Part shown: positions 44,144 to 53,000 of the stretch, piece by piece | Position numbering within the stretch: position 1 is the first letter of the stretch | Layout of the letters: every line of letters starts with the position of its first letter | DNA from: Raineyella sp044508675 | GTDB taxonomy: Bacteria; Actinomycetota; Actinomycetes; Propionibacteriales; Propionibacteriaceae | Direction: 5' to 3' | Length of the DNA: 64,000 nucleotides | Assembly (NCBI GenBank): GCA_044508675.1 | Contig: JBIQHF010000008.1 | Location: 55,548 to 119,547 of the forward strand | Translations under genes and position numbers: made by a program | The notes under the pieces: generated by a model | What the model saw: the letters and a program-made list of their open reading frames with translations, nothing else | Databases searched by the model: none | Told to the model about the DNA's origin: nothing

Positions 44144-44877
44144 GCCACAGTGTTGAGGACATCCGGGACCGGGTCGCCGAGCAGGCGCGCAGGATCCTGC
44201 CGGAGGCGCCCAACGGCGTCGGTGCGCAGGTCGCGCCGCTGACCGAGCAGCAGCTACGGATCACCTTCAAGGACGGGAGTTTCCGGATCCTCGACATCGG
44301 CGGTTTCCTCGCTGTCGGCAACCTGTCCGACGGTGCGATCCGCGACTGGACGTACGCGATGCTGGTCGGCACCGGCCCGCTGCCCTCGCACGTGCCGCTG
44401 GACGCCCTCGCCCCGACCATCGTCGGCACCGACGTGCCCGGCTGGCTGGTGTCCCGACCGGTCGGCGAGGGGCTGGTCGAGGCCATCGTGCACGGTGAGG
44501 GCTACGTGTCCGAGGCCGACCTGTCCGCCTGGGAGGTCGACGCGGAGCGGGTGTTCTCGGCGGTCCGGGGGCGCTTCGCGCTGACCCCGTTCGAGCCGAT
44601 CGAGCGAGGGGACGGCGTGGTGGAGGTCGACTCGACGGACTGGACCGCCAGTGCCTGGGCCTTCTACCCCACCGTGCTCAAGATTGCGCTGGGGTCCTTC
44701 GATGCACCGGCCGCGGTGTGGCTGCCCGACTCCGGACACCTGGTGACGGCCTCGGCGAACGATCCCGAGGCGGTGGCGGCGGCCGCAGCGCGGGCCGGCG
44801 AGCTGTACCGGGCGTCCGCGCGCCCCCTGTCGGCCGAGGCCTACGTGGCGCACAGCCGACGACTCGAGCGGCTCTGA
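44140..44877 (+). CDS. Hypothetical protein (weakly DUF1444-like)
   Basis: 245 residues, GTG overlapping the acetyltransferase stop. No signal or helix. The segment PAAVWLPDSGHLVTASANDP near residue 190 resembles DUF1444-type sequences, but the match is weak. Coupled to the acetyltransferase and convergent with the trx operon with only 1 bp between stops. Function unknown. Confidence 0.6.
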   Translation: MSHSVEDIRDRVAEQARRILPEAPNGVGAQVAPLTEQQLRITFKDGSFRILDIGGFLAVGNLSDGAIRDWTYAMLVGTGPLPSHVPLDALAPTIVGTDVPGWLVSRPVGEGLVEAIVHGEGYVSEADLSAWEVDAERVFSAVRGRFALTPFEPIERGDGVVEVDSTDWTASAWAFYPTVLKIALGSFDAPAAVWLPDSGHLVTASANDPEAVAAAAARAGELYRASARPLSAEAYVAHSRRLERL

Positions 44878-44878
44878 G

Positions 44879-45403
44879 CTACTGGGAGACGATCCCCTTC
44901 ACCACGATGGTGCCCTGATCCACAACCTGCTCCAGGGTCTGGCCGTCGAGCCCGACCGCGACCACACCGACGTTGTCGGCACGCACCAGGCACACGTCCT
45001 GCCCGGTCGGGTAGCGGCCGCAGATGCCGTTGCCCACCTGGCGGGCGGCGGTGATGTCGAGCTCGGTGACCAGGTCACTGAGCTGGCCGACCGGACGAAC
45101 CCCCATCACCAGCAGGGACTCGCGGTTGTCCTGGTAGTAGGTGCCGGTGATGGTCTGCGCCTGGCCGGTGCCGAGCGGCATCGTGGTCGGCTTCGGCTCC
45201 TGGTTCGGGTCGATCCTCAGGTCGTCGGCCTTCGTGGGCAGGGAGATCGGCGCGGTGGCGGGGTTGGCCGAATCGGACCGCGAACCGGCTTGGGAGGACA
45301 GCCATCCGACCAGGAGGACGATGCCGAGGAGGACCACCACGGCGGCGATCGTGACCACGGCGGTCATCTTCTTGCTGGACGCGGTGCGGGGGGCGCTGCT
45401 CAT
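44879..45403 (-). CDS. Single-helix secreted-domain protein, thioredoxin operon
   Basis: 174 residues from the ATG at 45403, AGAGGA upstream. Cytoplasmic N-terminus, helix TAVVTIAAVVVLLGIVLLVG (about residues 13-34), then an extracytoplasmic domain of about 140 residues with two Cys, CGRYPTGQDVC, likely a disulfide. Family not recognised. It is third in the trxB-trx-this operon (38 bp after trx). The Cys pair and the position suggest a thiol-redox role. Confidence 0.72.
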   Translation of the reverse strand: MSSAPRTASSKKMTAVVTIAAVVVLLGIVLLVGWLSSQAGSRSDSANPATAPISLPTKADDLRIDPNQEPKPTTMPLGTGQAQTITGTYYQDNRESLLVMGVRPVGQLSDLVTELDITAARQVGNGICGRYPTGQDVCLVRADNVGVVAVGLDGQTLEQVVDQGTIVVKGIVSQ

Positions 45404-45440
45404 CGAAATCCTCTGGTAGTTCCATCCGCCGGCCGACGGA

Positions 45441-45812
45441 TCACTCGGGCAACTGTACCCAGGAGCCGGTAACGGACTGCTGCGCAAGGATCTCCTCCAC
45501 CGCCCCTTGCAGCTCCATCTTGGTCCTGGCCCCCTGGAAGCGGCGCACTTCGGTGCCCCCGCTGAACAGCTGCACGGTCGGCACGCCGCGGATCCCCTGG
45601 GTCTGCGGGACCGCTGGCTGGGCGTCCGTATCGACCCGCACGAACCGGACCCGGTCCCCGTACGCGGCCGCCAGCTCCTCGAGGATCGGTGCCAACTGGC
45701 GGCACGGTGAGCACCAGGTGGCCCAGTACTCCACCACCACCGGCACGTCCGCGTCGAGGACACGCTCAATGAAGGTCGCGCCGGTCACTTCTTCCCGGAC
45801 ATAGGCCGTCAT
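45441..45812 (-). CDS. trxA: Thioredoxin
   Basis: 123 residues from the ATG at 45812, 4 bp after the trxB stop. Active site EYWATWCSPCRQLAPIL (WCSPC in place of the usual WCGPC), RFVRVDTDAQPAVPQTQGIR and the cis-Pro GVPTVQLFSGG. Cytoplasmic disulfide reductase reduced by TrxB. The Ser in the CxxC loop could change redox potential. Confidence 0.9.
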   Translation of the reverse strand: MTAYVREEVTGATFIERVLDADVPVVVEYWATWCSPCRQLAPILEELAAAYGDRVRFVRVDTDAQPAVPQTQGIRGVPTVQLFSGGTEVRRFQGARTKMELQGAVEEILAQQSVTGSWVQLPE

Positions 45813-45816
45813 TCCG

Positions 45817-46752
45817 TCAGGCACCGTGGGCCGCCAGCCAGCGCTCCGCGTCGAGGGCGGCCGCACAGCCGCTGCCGGCCGCGGTGATCGCCTGCCGATA
45901 GGTGCTGTCGACCAGGTCCCCGCAGGCGAAGACGCCGTCGAGGTTGGTCGCGGTGGAGTCGTTGCCGACGAGCACGTAGCCGTCCTCGTCCAGGTCGACC
46001 TGGCCGCGGAACAGGCCGGACCGTGGGTCGTGGCCGATCGCGATGAACAGCCCCTCGACCGGCACCTCGCGGGTCTCGCCGGTCGTGGTGTCCTCCAGCG
46101 TGATGGCCTCGACCTTCTGGTCGCCCTCGATGCCGACGACCTTGCTGTTCCAGGCGAAGGAGATCTTCGGGTCCTTGAAGGCACGCTCCTGCATGATCTT
46201 GGAGGCGCGCAGCTCGTCGCGCCGGTGGACCATCAGCACTGAGCTGCCGAAGCGGGACAGGAAGGTCGCCTCCTCGACAGCCGAGTCTCCCCCGCCGATG
46301 ACGGCGATCGGACGGTCCCGGAAGAAGAACCCGTCACAGGTCGCGCACCAGGAGACGCCGTGGCCGGACAGCCGCTTCTCGTCGGCCAGGCCGAGCTTGC
46401 GATAGCCCGAGCCGGTCGCGAGGATGACGGCACGGGCCCGGTACACGTCACCGGCGGAGTCCTTGACCACCTTGATCGGGCCGGTCAGGTCCACCTCGAC
46501 CACGTCCTCGGTGACGAACTCGGCGTCGAACCGCTCGGCCTGGGCCCGCATGTTGTCCATCAGCTGCGGACCGTCGATCCCCTCCGGGAACCCGGGGAAG
46601 TTCTCCACCTCGGTGGTGGTCATCAGGGCACCCCCGGCCTCCACGGCTCCCTCGATCACCAAGGGCTTCAGCTGTGCCCGTGCGGCATAGATGGCGGCGG
46701 TGTAGCCGGCGGGCCCGCTACCGATGATGATCAGGTCACGTACGTCGCTCAT
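45817..46752 (-). CDS. trxB: Thioredoxin reductase
   Basis: 311 residues from the ATG at 46752, GAGGA upstream; the longer frame reads the spacer. FAD-binding IIIGSGPAGYTAAIYAARAQ, redox motif WCATCDGFFFRD (CATC), NADPH-binding GGGDSAVEEATFLS and C-terminal GVFACGDLVDSTYRQAI. Reduces thioredoxin using NADPH. Divergent from the DHA2 exporter with about 170 bp between starts. Confidence 0.95.
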   Translation of the reverse strand: MSDVRDLIIIGSGPAGYTAAIYAARAQLKPLVIEGAVEAGGALMTTTEVENFPGFPEGIDGPQLMDNMRAQAERFDAEFVTEDVVEVDLTGPIKVVKDSAGDVYRARAVILATGSGYRKLGLADEKRLSGHGVSWCATCDGFFFRDRPIAVIGGGDSAVEEATFLSRFGSSVLMVHRRDELRASKIMQERAFKDPKISFAWNSKVVGIEGDQKVEAITLEDTTTGETREVPVEGLFIAIGHDPRSGLFRGQVDLDEDGYVLVGNDSTATNLDGVFACGDLVDSTYRQAITAAGSGCAAALDAERWLAAHGA

Positions 46753-46918
46753 GGATGTCCTCGCTCGGGGATGGGTCGCCGGAACAACCGTTCGGCGGGT
46801 CCAAGTATTCCCGACCCCACCCCCATCGGTGCCGCCTGCCCACGGCAACAGGTTCGGACCTGTTGCGATTCGGACCCGTATCGTACGCTTCCCCCTGCTG
46901 GACGACGAGAGGATTGCC

Positions 46919-48991
46919 ATGGTGGAACAGGCCGAGCCCACGTGGAGGATGGATCGCGCGACGAGACGGGTCTTCATCGGGCTGATGCTCGGGATGTTCG
47001 TGGCATCGATCTCGATGACCATCGTCAGCCCGGCGCTGCCGAGGATCGTCGCCGAGCTCGGCGGCATGGACCACTACTCGTGGCTGGCCACCTCCACCAT
47101 GCTGGTCTCGGCCATCACGGTGCCGATCGTCGGCAAGCTGTCCGACATGTACGGGCGCCGGCCCTTCTACCTCGGCGGCCTGGTGCTGTTCATGGTCGGC
47201 TCGGCGCTGTCCGGCATGGCCACCAGCTTCGGGTTCCTGATCGCCGCCCGCTGCCTGCAGGGGGCGGGCATGGGGATCCTCCAGCCGTTGTCCCAGACGA
47301 TCATCGGCGACGTCATCCCGCCGCGCCAGCGCGGCAAGTACCAGGGGTGGATGGGTGCGGTCTTCGGGGTCTCCTCGGTCGCCGGCCCGATCGCGGGTGG
47401 CTGGATCACCGATGCGTTCGGCTGGCGCCCGCTGTTCTATGCCGCCATCCCGTTCGGCATCGTCGCCTTCTTCTTCATCGCCCGGTTCCTCCACCTTCCG
47501 CACCAGCGGGTCGAGGGCCGGGTCGACCTGGCCGGCATCACCACGATGACCCTCTCGGTGGTGTCACTGCTGCTCGCCACCTCGCTGGGCGGGTCGACCC
47601 TGCCGTGGGGGTCGGCCTGGATCATCGGACTGTACGTGTTCGGGGTGGTGATGCTCGGACTGTTCATCGCGGTGGAACGCCGCGCCGAGGAGCCCCTGAT
47701 CCCGCTCGGCCTGTTCCGCAACCAGGTCTTCACCCTGTCGACGATCGCCAGCTTCCTGCTGGCCATCGCGATGTTCGTGGTGATCATCTACGTGCCGGTC
47801 TTCGCCCAGGGCGTGCTGGGGGTCAACGCCACCGTGTCCGGCCTGGTGATGGTGCCGATGAACGTCGCCATGATCGGGGTCTCCATCATCGTCGGCATCC
47901 TGATCACCAGGACCGGCCGCTACAAGGAGTTCACCCTGGTCGGCCTGGGCCTGATGGGGATCGGCCTCTGGATGGTCTCGCTGGTCGGCGTCGACTCCGC
48001 CGTCTGGCACCTGTCGGTGGCCATCGTCGTCTTCGGGATGGGCCTGGGCCTGTCGATGCAGCAGTACGTGCTGATGGTGCAGAACGCGGTACAGCGCCGA
48101 GACCTCGGCGTCGCCACCGCCACGACCCAGTTCTTCCGTACGATCGGCCAGGTGGTCGGCATCGCCGTCGCCGGCAGCATCATGAACGCCGGCCTGGCCA
48201 GGGCCCTGCCGAAGTACCTGCCGAACGTCCCGGTGGCCGGCGACCTGGACGCCGGTGCGGTGCTCGACCCGACGGTGTTGGCGCAGTTGCCCGCCGCGGT
48301 CGCCCGTGCGGTCCGGCTCGCGCTCGGCGAGGCGATGACGCCGATCTTCCTGTGGTGCGTCCCGCTGATGGTCGTCGCCCTCATCGTGACGCTGGCGATC
48401 CGCAACCTGCCGCTGCGCGAGACGGTCCACAGCCCCGAGGACCAGGGCCGCGAGATGCTGGACGCGATGTCGCAGTCCTCCGCGGACGAGGAGCGCCTCC
48501 CGATGGGGCCTCCCCTGGGGAGCAGTAGCCGTACGGGGGAACGACTACTGGGGCTGCAACTGGCCGCGTTCGCCGACATGGTCGACCGGCCCGATCGGGA
48601 GCTGGTCCGCCGGGCCGTCACCGAGCTCGGCGACGGCGACCTCGAGCGGGGCCTGCAGCGGCTCCGGGACGCCGCCGGCATGCTGACCACCGAGGACCCG
48701 GCCATCGCGGCGGCGGCCGAGCCGAGTGCGGTGGCACTGTCCGCCAAGGACCACGACCACGGCGTCCTGTCCGCGGGGTTGCGCGGCGAACTGGCCGCGG
48801 CCGCCGGTGGCATCAGCGGGGCAGGCGACCGGGTGGCGTGCACCGAGGAGCCGACGGTGGCGGAGCGCTACCAAGGGGTCAACGTGGAGAGCCTCGGCCG
48901 GATCGGCAACGAGCTGACCGCTGCGCTGATGGTCGACCTGTACCGGGATTCGCAGCGCGGTGTCCAGCCCGTCCCCGGCCGGGACCAGTGA
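46919..48991 (+). CDS. DHA2-family MFS drug exporter with C-terminal extension
   Basis: 690 residues from the ATG at 46919 (GAGAGGA upstream); the longer frame is antisense to trxB. Fourteen helices: motif A GKLSDMYGRRP near residue 80 and motif C VSSVAGPIAGGWITDAFG, typical of EmrB/QacA exporters. After about residue 500 come 190 non-membrane residues (QSSADEERLPMG ... VPGRDQ), unusual for the family and without a recognised domain. It may regulate the exporter. The stop is 1 bp before the convergent LCP gene. Confidence 0.87.
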   Translation: MVEQAEPTWRMDRATRRVFIGLMLGMFVASISMTIVSPALPRIVAELGGMDHYSWLATSTMLVSAITVPIVGKLSDMYGRRPFYLGGLVLFMVGSALSGMATSFGFLIAARCLQGAGMGILQPLSQTIIGDVIPPRQRGKYQGWMGAVFGVSSVAGPIAGGWITDAFGWRPLFYAAIPFGIVAFFFIARFLHLPHQRVEGRVDLAGITTMTLSVVSLLLATSLGGSTLPWGSAWIIGLYVFGVVMLGLFIAVERRAEEPLIPLGLFRNQVFTLSTIASFLLAIAMFVVIIYVPVFAQGVLGVNATVSGLVMVPMNVAMIGVSIIVGILITRTGRYKEFTLVGLGLMGIGLWMVSLVGVDSAVWHLSVAIVVFGMGLGLSMQQYVLMVQNAVQRRDLGVATATTQFFRTIGQVVGIAVAGSIMNAGLARALPKYLPNVPVAGDLDAGAVLDPTVLAQLPAAVARAVRLALGEAMTPIFLWCVPLMVVALIVTLAIRNLPLRETVHSPEDQGREMLDAMSQSSADEERLPMGPPLGSSSRTGERLLGLQLAAFADMVDRPDRELVRRAVTELGDGDLERGLQRLRDAAGMLTTEDPAIAAAAEPSAVALSAKDHDHGVLSAGLRGELAAAAGGISGAGDRVACTEEPTVAERYQGVNVESLGRIGNELTAALMVDLYRDSQRGVQPVPGRDQ

Positions 48992-48992
48992 C

Positions 48993-49985
48993 TCAGCCCG
49001 CGGGGTACTTGGCGACGTACCGGTCCATGGTGTCGGTCTGCAGTGCCTCCTGCAGCTCGGCGAGCTTGGCCTGGTCGACGTAGTCGATCGCCTGCCCGTC
49101 GGCGGACATGCCGGTGCCGGACACGGGCGCCTGCAGCAGGTGGATGTCGTCGCGGGTGATCCCGCGCAGCGACATGGCGGTGGTCAGCAGTTCGGTGTCG
49201 GAGAGGCTGGCGTCGACCGTCAGGTACTTGGAGACCGTGCTCACGAACTCGGTGAACTTCGCCGGGTTCGTCAGCACCTCGGCACTCAGTGCCTTGTCCA
49301 TGATGCCCCCCACGACCATCCGCTGGCGTTCGGCCCGATCGAAGTCGCCGTTCGGCAGCTGGTACCGCTCCCGGACGTACACCAGCGCCTCCTTGCCCTC
49401 CACCGTGATCTCGCCCTCCGGGAACACGTATCCTTCCGCGGCCGAGTAGTGCTGGTTGTCGACCGTGATGCCGCCCAAGGCAGTGGTCATCTCCTCGAAG
49501 GAGGTGAAGTCCGTGATCGCCACGTGGTCGATCGGGATCTGGTTGAGGTCCTCCATGGTGCGTACGGTCAGGGCCATGCCGCCGTAGGCGTACGCGGCGT
49601 TGATCTTCGCGGTGCCATGGTCGGGGATCGGGACCCACATGTCGCGGGGGTAGGACACGATGTACACCGTGTCGCGGTTGCCGTTGACGTGCACCAGCAT
49701 CAGGGCGTCGCTGCGGCCTCGGTCGGTGCTCGGGGTGCGGCTGTCCGACCCCATCAGGAGGTAGTTCAGGGTGTCGTGATGCTCGGTGGAGGCGGGTTCG
49801 ATGACTCCGTCGATACGGTGCACGTTGTCGTCGAAGGTCCTGCGGATGGCATTCAGGTAGATGCCGATGACGCCGACCACGACCAGGACCACTGCCAGTC
49901 CCCCACCGAGGAATATTTGGACGCCCTTCTTGGTCGAGTGCCGGTCGCCCTCAATGGCTCGAGCCGGTTTCGGCCTGCTGATCAT
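48993..49985 (-). CDS. LytR-CpsA-Psr (LCP) family ligase
   Basis: 330 residues. N-terminal helix (FLGGGLAVVLVVVGVIGIYL), then the LCP domain with LLMGSDSRTPSTDRGRSDAL, IVSYPRDMWVPIPDHGTAKI and VRERYQLPNGDFDRAERQR. Attaches glycopolymers (arabinogalactan or teichoic-type) to peptidoglycan by family. The lipoprotein gene lies upstream on the same strand. Confidence 0.9.
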   Translation of the reverse strand: MISRPKPARAIEGDRHSTKKGVQIFLGGGLAVVLVVVGVIGIYLNAIRRTFDDNVHRIDGVIEPASTEHHDTLNYLLMGSDSRTPSTDRGRSDALMLVHVNGNRDTVYIVSYPRDMWVPIPDHGTAKINAAYAYGGMALTVRTMEDLNQIPIDHVAITDFTSFEEMTTALGGITVDNQHYSAAEGYVFPEGEITVEGKEALVYVRERYQLPNGDFDRAERQRMVVGGIMDKALSAEVLTNPAKFTEFVSTVSKYLTVDASLSDTELLTTAMSLRGITRDDIHLLQAPVSGTGMSADGQAIDYVDQAKLAELQEALQTDTMDRYVAKYPAG

Positions 49986-50009
49986 TTTTCGAATCTCTCC
50001 GACCCGCTG

Positions 50010-50567
50010 CTAGTTGCTGACCGCCGGCCCCACGAAGCGGATCGTGCCATGGGTACCGTCGCGGGGATCCACCACGAGGGTGACGTCCCGGGCATCGGCG
50101 GCTGGAATGGCGAACCCGACCCGGGCCAGGTGTTGTTCACCCCTGGGGACGACTTCGCTGAAGCCAAGGCCGAGGGCACCTGTGGGGTCGCTCAGCATCA
50201 CTGCTCCGACATTTTCCCGATAATATCCTCGGATCACCACGGATGTGGCGTCGTACGCGCGGCGCGTTCCGTTGGTGACCACGACATCTGCCAGCACCAC
50301 CTCCCCGGCGGTTCCCTCGGCCCCGGCGACCCCGTCGGGCACGGTCGTCGCCCGGACGTTGTCGACCTGGATCGACAGGCCGTCCTCGAAGTCGGCGGAC
50401 TGGTCCAACGTCAACCTCTGGCCGGTCGGCGGTACGGTCGGGGCGCTGGTCAGGTCCGGAGCCGGGGCGGTGGGGACGCTCGATGTTGGCGTCGGCCCGG
50501 GAACGGTCGAGGAACATGCCGCGAGCAGCGGCAGCAGGACAGCAAGGGCAGCGGCTGCGAAACGCAT
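50010..50567 (-). CDS. Putative lipoprotein, DUF4352-like
   Basis: 185 residues from the ATG at 50567. Signal with lipobox LLPLLAACSS, a Thr/Pro-rich linker (25-55), and a beta-sandwich-like body (QVDNVRATTVPDGVAG, VVLADVVVTNGTRRAYDATS), typical of small secreted immunoglobulin-like DUF4352 proteins. Possibly co-transcribed with the LCP gene 24 bp downstream. Confidence 0.75.
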   Translation of the reverse strand: MRFAAAALAVLLPLLAACSSTVPGPTPTSSVPTAPAPDLTSAPTVPPTGQRLTLDQSADFEDGLSIQVDNVRATTVPDGVAGAEGTAGEVVLADVVVTNGTRRAYDATSVVIRGYYRENVGAVMLSDPTGALGLGFSEVVPRGEQHLARVGFAIPAADARDVTLVVDPRDGTHGTIRFVGPAVSN

Positions 50568-50625
50568 GGCACGACCGTAGTGCACGGCGAACGTGGTGCG
50601 GGGCCGCTGCCCCGGGAGTCGGGGT

Positions 50626-50642
50626 AATGATCGGTAATCATT
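50626..50642. promoter_or_regulatory. Candidate regulator dyad upstream of LysR gene
   Basis: AATGAT-CGGTA-ATCATT dyad in an AT-rich stretch (50620-50680) between the divergent lipoprotein and LysR genes. LysR proteins commonly bind such dyads near their own start. The exact promoter was not resolved. Confidence 0.35.
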
Positions 50643-50689
50643 GACTAAACTTATGGAAAACAAAAGATGTATCACCTAGAATCGTTGGC

Positions 50690-51640
50690 ATGATCGAGGT
50701 CAAGCACCTGCGGCTGATCGCCGCCATCCAGAAGCACGGGACCCTCTCAGGTGCCGCGCGGGAGCTAGGTCTCTCGCAGCCCGCCATCACCCAGCAGATG
50801 CAGCGCCTGGAGCGCGACCTGGAGACGCCGCTGGTGACCAAGCAGTCCCGGGGTGTGACCCTGACGTCCGCCGGCCAGGTGCTGTTGCGCCACTCCACCA
50901 CCGTGCTGCCCACCCTCTCCCGCGCGGAGTCGGAGATCGCGGCGATCGCAGGGCTGCGCGGCGGGGAGATCCGGATCAGCGCGTTCGCCTCCGGTGCCGC
51001 GGCCCTGTTGCCCAGGTCACTGGCCCGGATGGCGCAGGAGTACCCGGGGATCAGCTTCCGACTGGGCGAGGCCGAGACCGAGGACTCCCTCGAACTGCTC
51101 CGCCGGGGCGACTGCGAGATCGCCTTGGTGTACGAGTACCACTCCGAGGGCATGACGATGCGGCGCCCGGACGTCCAGCACGACCCCGACGAGATCTGGC
51201 AGACCGCGATGGAGGAGCACATCTGGCTCGCCCTGCCGAAGTCCCACCCGCTGTCCGGGCACGACGAGGTGGACGTCGGTGAACTGTCCGGCGCCCGCTG
51301 GATCTCCGGCTGCCCGTCCTGCCAGGGCAACCTGGTCGACGTCTGCTCCGTTGCCGGTTTCCGCCCGGACATCACGTACGAGACCGACGACTACATCGCC
51401 CTGCAGGGACTGGCCGCGGCCGGGCTGGGTGTGGCGCTGCTGCCCGAGCTGATGCTGATGGCCACCCGTCATGACGCCGACCTGGTGCTCAAGCCGCTGG
51501 CACAGAAGCGGTACCGCCGGGTGTCGGTGGTCACCACCAAGGCGTTGAGCGGCGTGCCCGGCGTGATGGAGACGATGAACGCGATCGTCGAGGTGGGCCA
51601 CACCCTGCCCTTGCCGGAGCCTGTCGCCGAGGTCTCCTAG
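50690..51640 (+). CDS. LysR-family transcriptional regulator
   Basis: 316 residues. N-terminal HTH (HLRLIAAIQKHGTLSGAARE, LSQPAITQQMQRLERDLE), then the periplasmic-binding-type effector domain (residues 90-300). A CxxC, SGCPSCQGN, in the effector domain near residue 207 and a third Cys (DVCSVAG) nearby might allow redox or metal sensing. Effector and targets unknown; next to the AI-2E permease gene on the same strand. Confidence 0.88.
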   Translation: MIEVKHLRLIAAIQKHGTLSGAARELGLSQPAITQQMQRLERDLETPLVTKQSRGVTLTSAGQVLLRHSTTVLPTLSRAESEIAAIAGLRGGEIRISAFASGAAALLPRSLARMAQEYPGISFRLGEAETEDSLELLRRGDCEIALVYEYHSEGMTMRRPDVQHDPDEIWQTAMEEHIWLALPKSHPLSGHDEVDVGELSGARWISGCPSCQGNLVDVCSVAGFRPDITYETDDYIALQGLAAAGLGVALLPELMLMATRHDADLVLKPLAQKRYRRVSVVTTKALSGVPGVMETMNAIVEVGHTLPLPEPVAEVS

Positions 51641-51683
51641 ACTGAGCGCCGACAGCAGGTCGGACGGCGTCGAGAGGGGTCGC

Positions 51684-52970
51684 ATGGGCGTCACCCAGCC
51701 GAGTGGGAACAATCCGGCACCCGAGTCCGGGATGGTGCGTGAGAGCGACTCGTTGCCGATGGGGCTGAGCTTCATCTTCGTCACGGCGGCCGCGGTGGTG
51801 GTGACGGTCGGACTGCACTTCATCGGGTCCATCTTCGGTCCCACGTTCTTCGCGTTCACCCTGGTCCTGACGGTCGGCCCCCTGCGCGGGCGCCTGGTCC
51901 GCTGGCACCTGCCGGGCTGGGCCGCCACCGTGCTGATGATGCTGCTGCTCTACACGATCATCTTCGGCATTCTCACTGGCTTCGGTATCTCGATCGCGCA
52001 ATTGATCCAGATCCTGCCCCGCTACGCGGGCGACTTCAACAACCTCTACATCGAGGCGTTGCTCTGGCTCAACGAGCGGGGCGTGGACACGTCGAACGCG
52101 GACCTGTTGCTCGGGCAATTGGACTTCAACCGCATCCTCGGCGTGCTGCAGGGCCTGCTGGACGGCGTGTCGTCGATCGGCACCATCCTGTTCGTCCTCG
52201 CCATGGCGGTGGCGTTCCTGCTCGTCGACTCCACCATGACCGAGGGACGCCTGGCCACGCTGCGGAAATCACAGCCCTACCTGGCTGCCGCCCTGGGGGA
52301 ATTCGGCTACCGGGTGCGCCGCTACTGGCTGGTGAACACGATCTTCGGTCTGATCGTGGCGGCACTCGACACCGTTGTCCTGGTCTGGCTGGGCGTGCCG
52401 CTCCCGTTGGTGTGGGGACTGTTCGCCTGGGTGACGAACTACATCCCCAACGTCGGATTCCTGCTCGGGCTGATCCCCCCGGCCCTGGTGGCCCTGCTCG
52501 ACGGCGGGCCGATCGACGCCCTCATCGTGGTGATCGCCTACTCGGTGCTCAACTTCACCATCCAGTCCTTCTTCCAGCCCAAGTTCACCGGCGACGCGGT
52601 CGGCCTTAACACCACCGTCACCTTCGTCTCCCTGCTGTTCTGGACCGTGGTGATCGGTCCGCTCGGGTCGATCCTGGCGGTGCCGCTGACCCTCTTCGCC
52701 AAGGCGCTGCTGATCGACTCCAGCCCCCGGCTGCAGTGGGTGAACATCTTCCTGCGTTCCAAGGACGCCGAGGAACCGCCCGTACGTCCGCAGTGGAACC
52801 TGCAACACGTGCCTTCACTGCCGCGGTGGCGGCCCTGGTCACCCGGCTCCGACGATCGGCCGGGCAGGACCGGTGCCACCGGGGCCGGGCACGCCACAAC
52901 CGATGTCCCGCCCCTGCCGGAACCGGGTGCTGACCCGAAGTCTGCGCCGGGCGAGGACGTGGAAAAATGA
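51684..52970 (+). CDS. AI-2E family transporter
   Basis: 428 residues; GAGAGGGG upstream of the ATG. About eight helices with the family's central GIGTILFVLAMAVAFLLVDS-like region and WGLFAWVTNYIPNVGFLLGL. Pro/Gly-rich C-terminal tail (residues 370-428). Members export AI-2 or other small molecules, or act as Na+/H+ antiporters; function here is unassigned. Followed 30 bp later by fumarase. Confidence 0.85.
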   Translation: MGVTQPSGNNPAPESGMVRESDSLPMGLSFIFVTAAAVVVTVGLHFIGSIFGPTFFAFTLVLTVGPLRGRLVRWHLPGWAATVLMMLLLYTIIFGILTGFGISIAQLIQILPRYAGDFNNLYIEALLWLNERGVDTSNADLLLGQLDFNRILGVLQGLLDGVSSIGTILFVLAMAVAFLLVDSTMTEGRLATLRKSQPYLAAALGEFGYRVRRYWLVNTIFGLIVAALDTVVLVWLGVPLPLVWGLFAWVTNYIPNVGFLLGLIPPALVALLDGGPIDALIVVIAYSVLNFTIQSFFQPKFTGDAVGLNTTVTFVSLLFWTVVIGPLGSILAVPLTLFAKALLIDSSPRLQWVNIFLRSKDAEEPPVRPQWNLQHVPSLPRWRPWSPGSDDRPGRTGATGAGHATTDVPPLPEPGADPKSAPGEDVEK

Positions 52971-53000
52971 CGCAGACGAGTCTGCACGAAGGAGTGTTCT

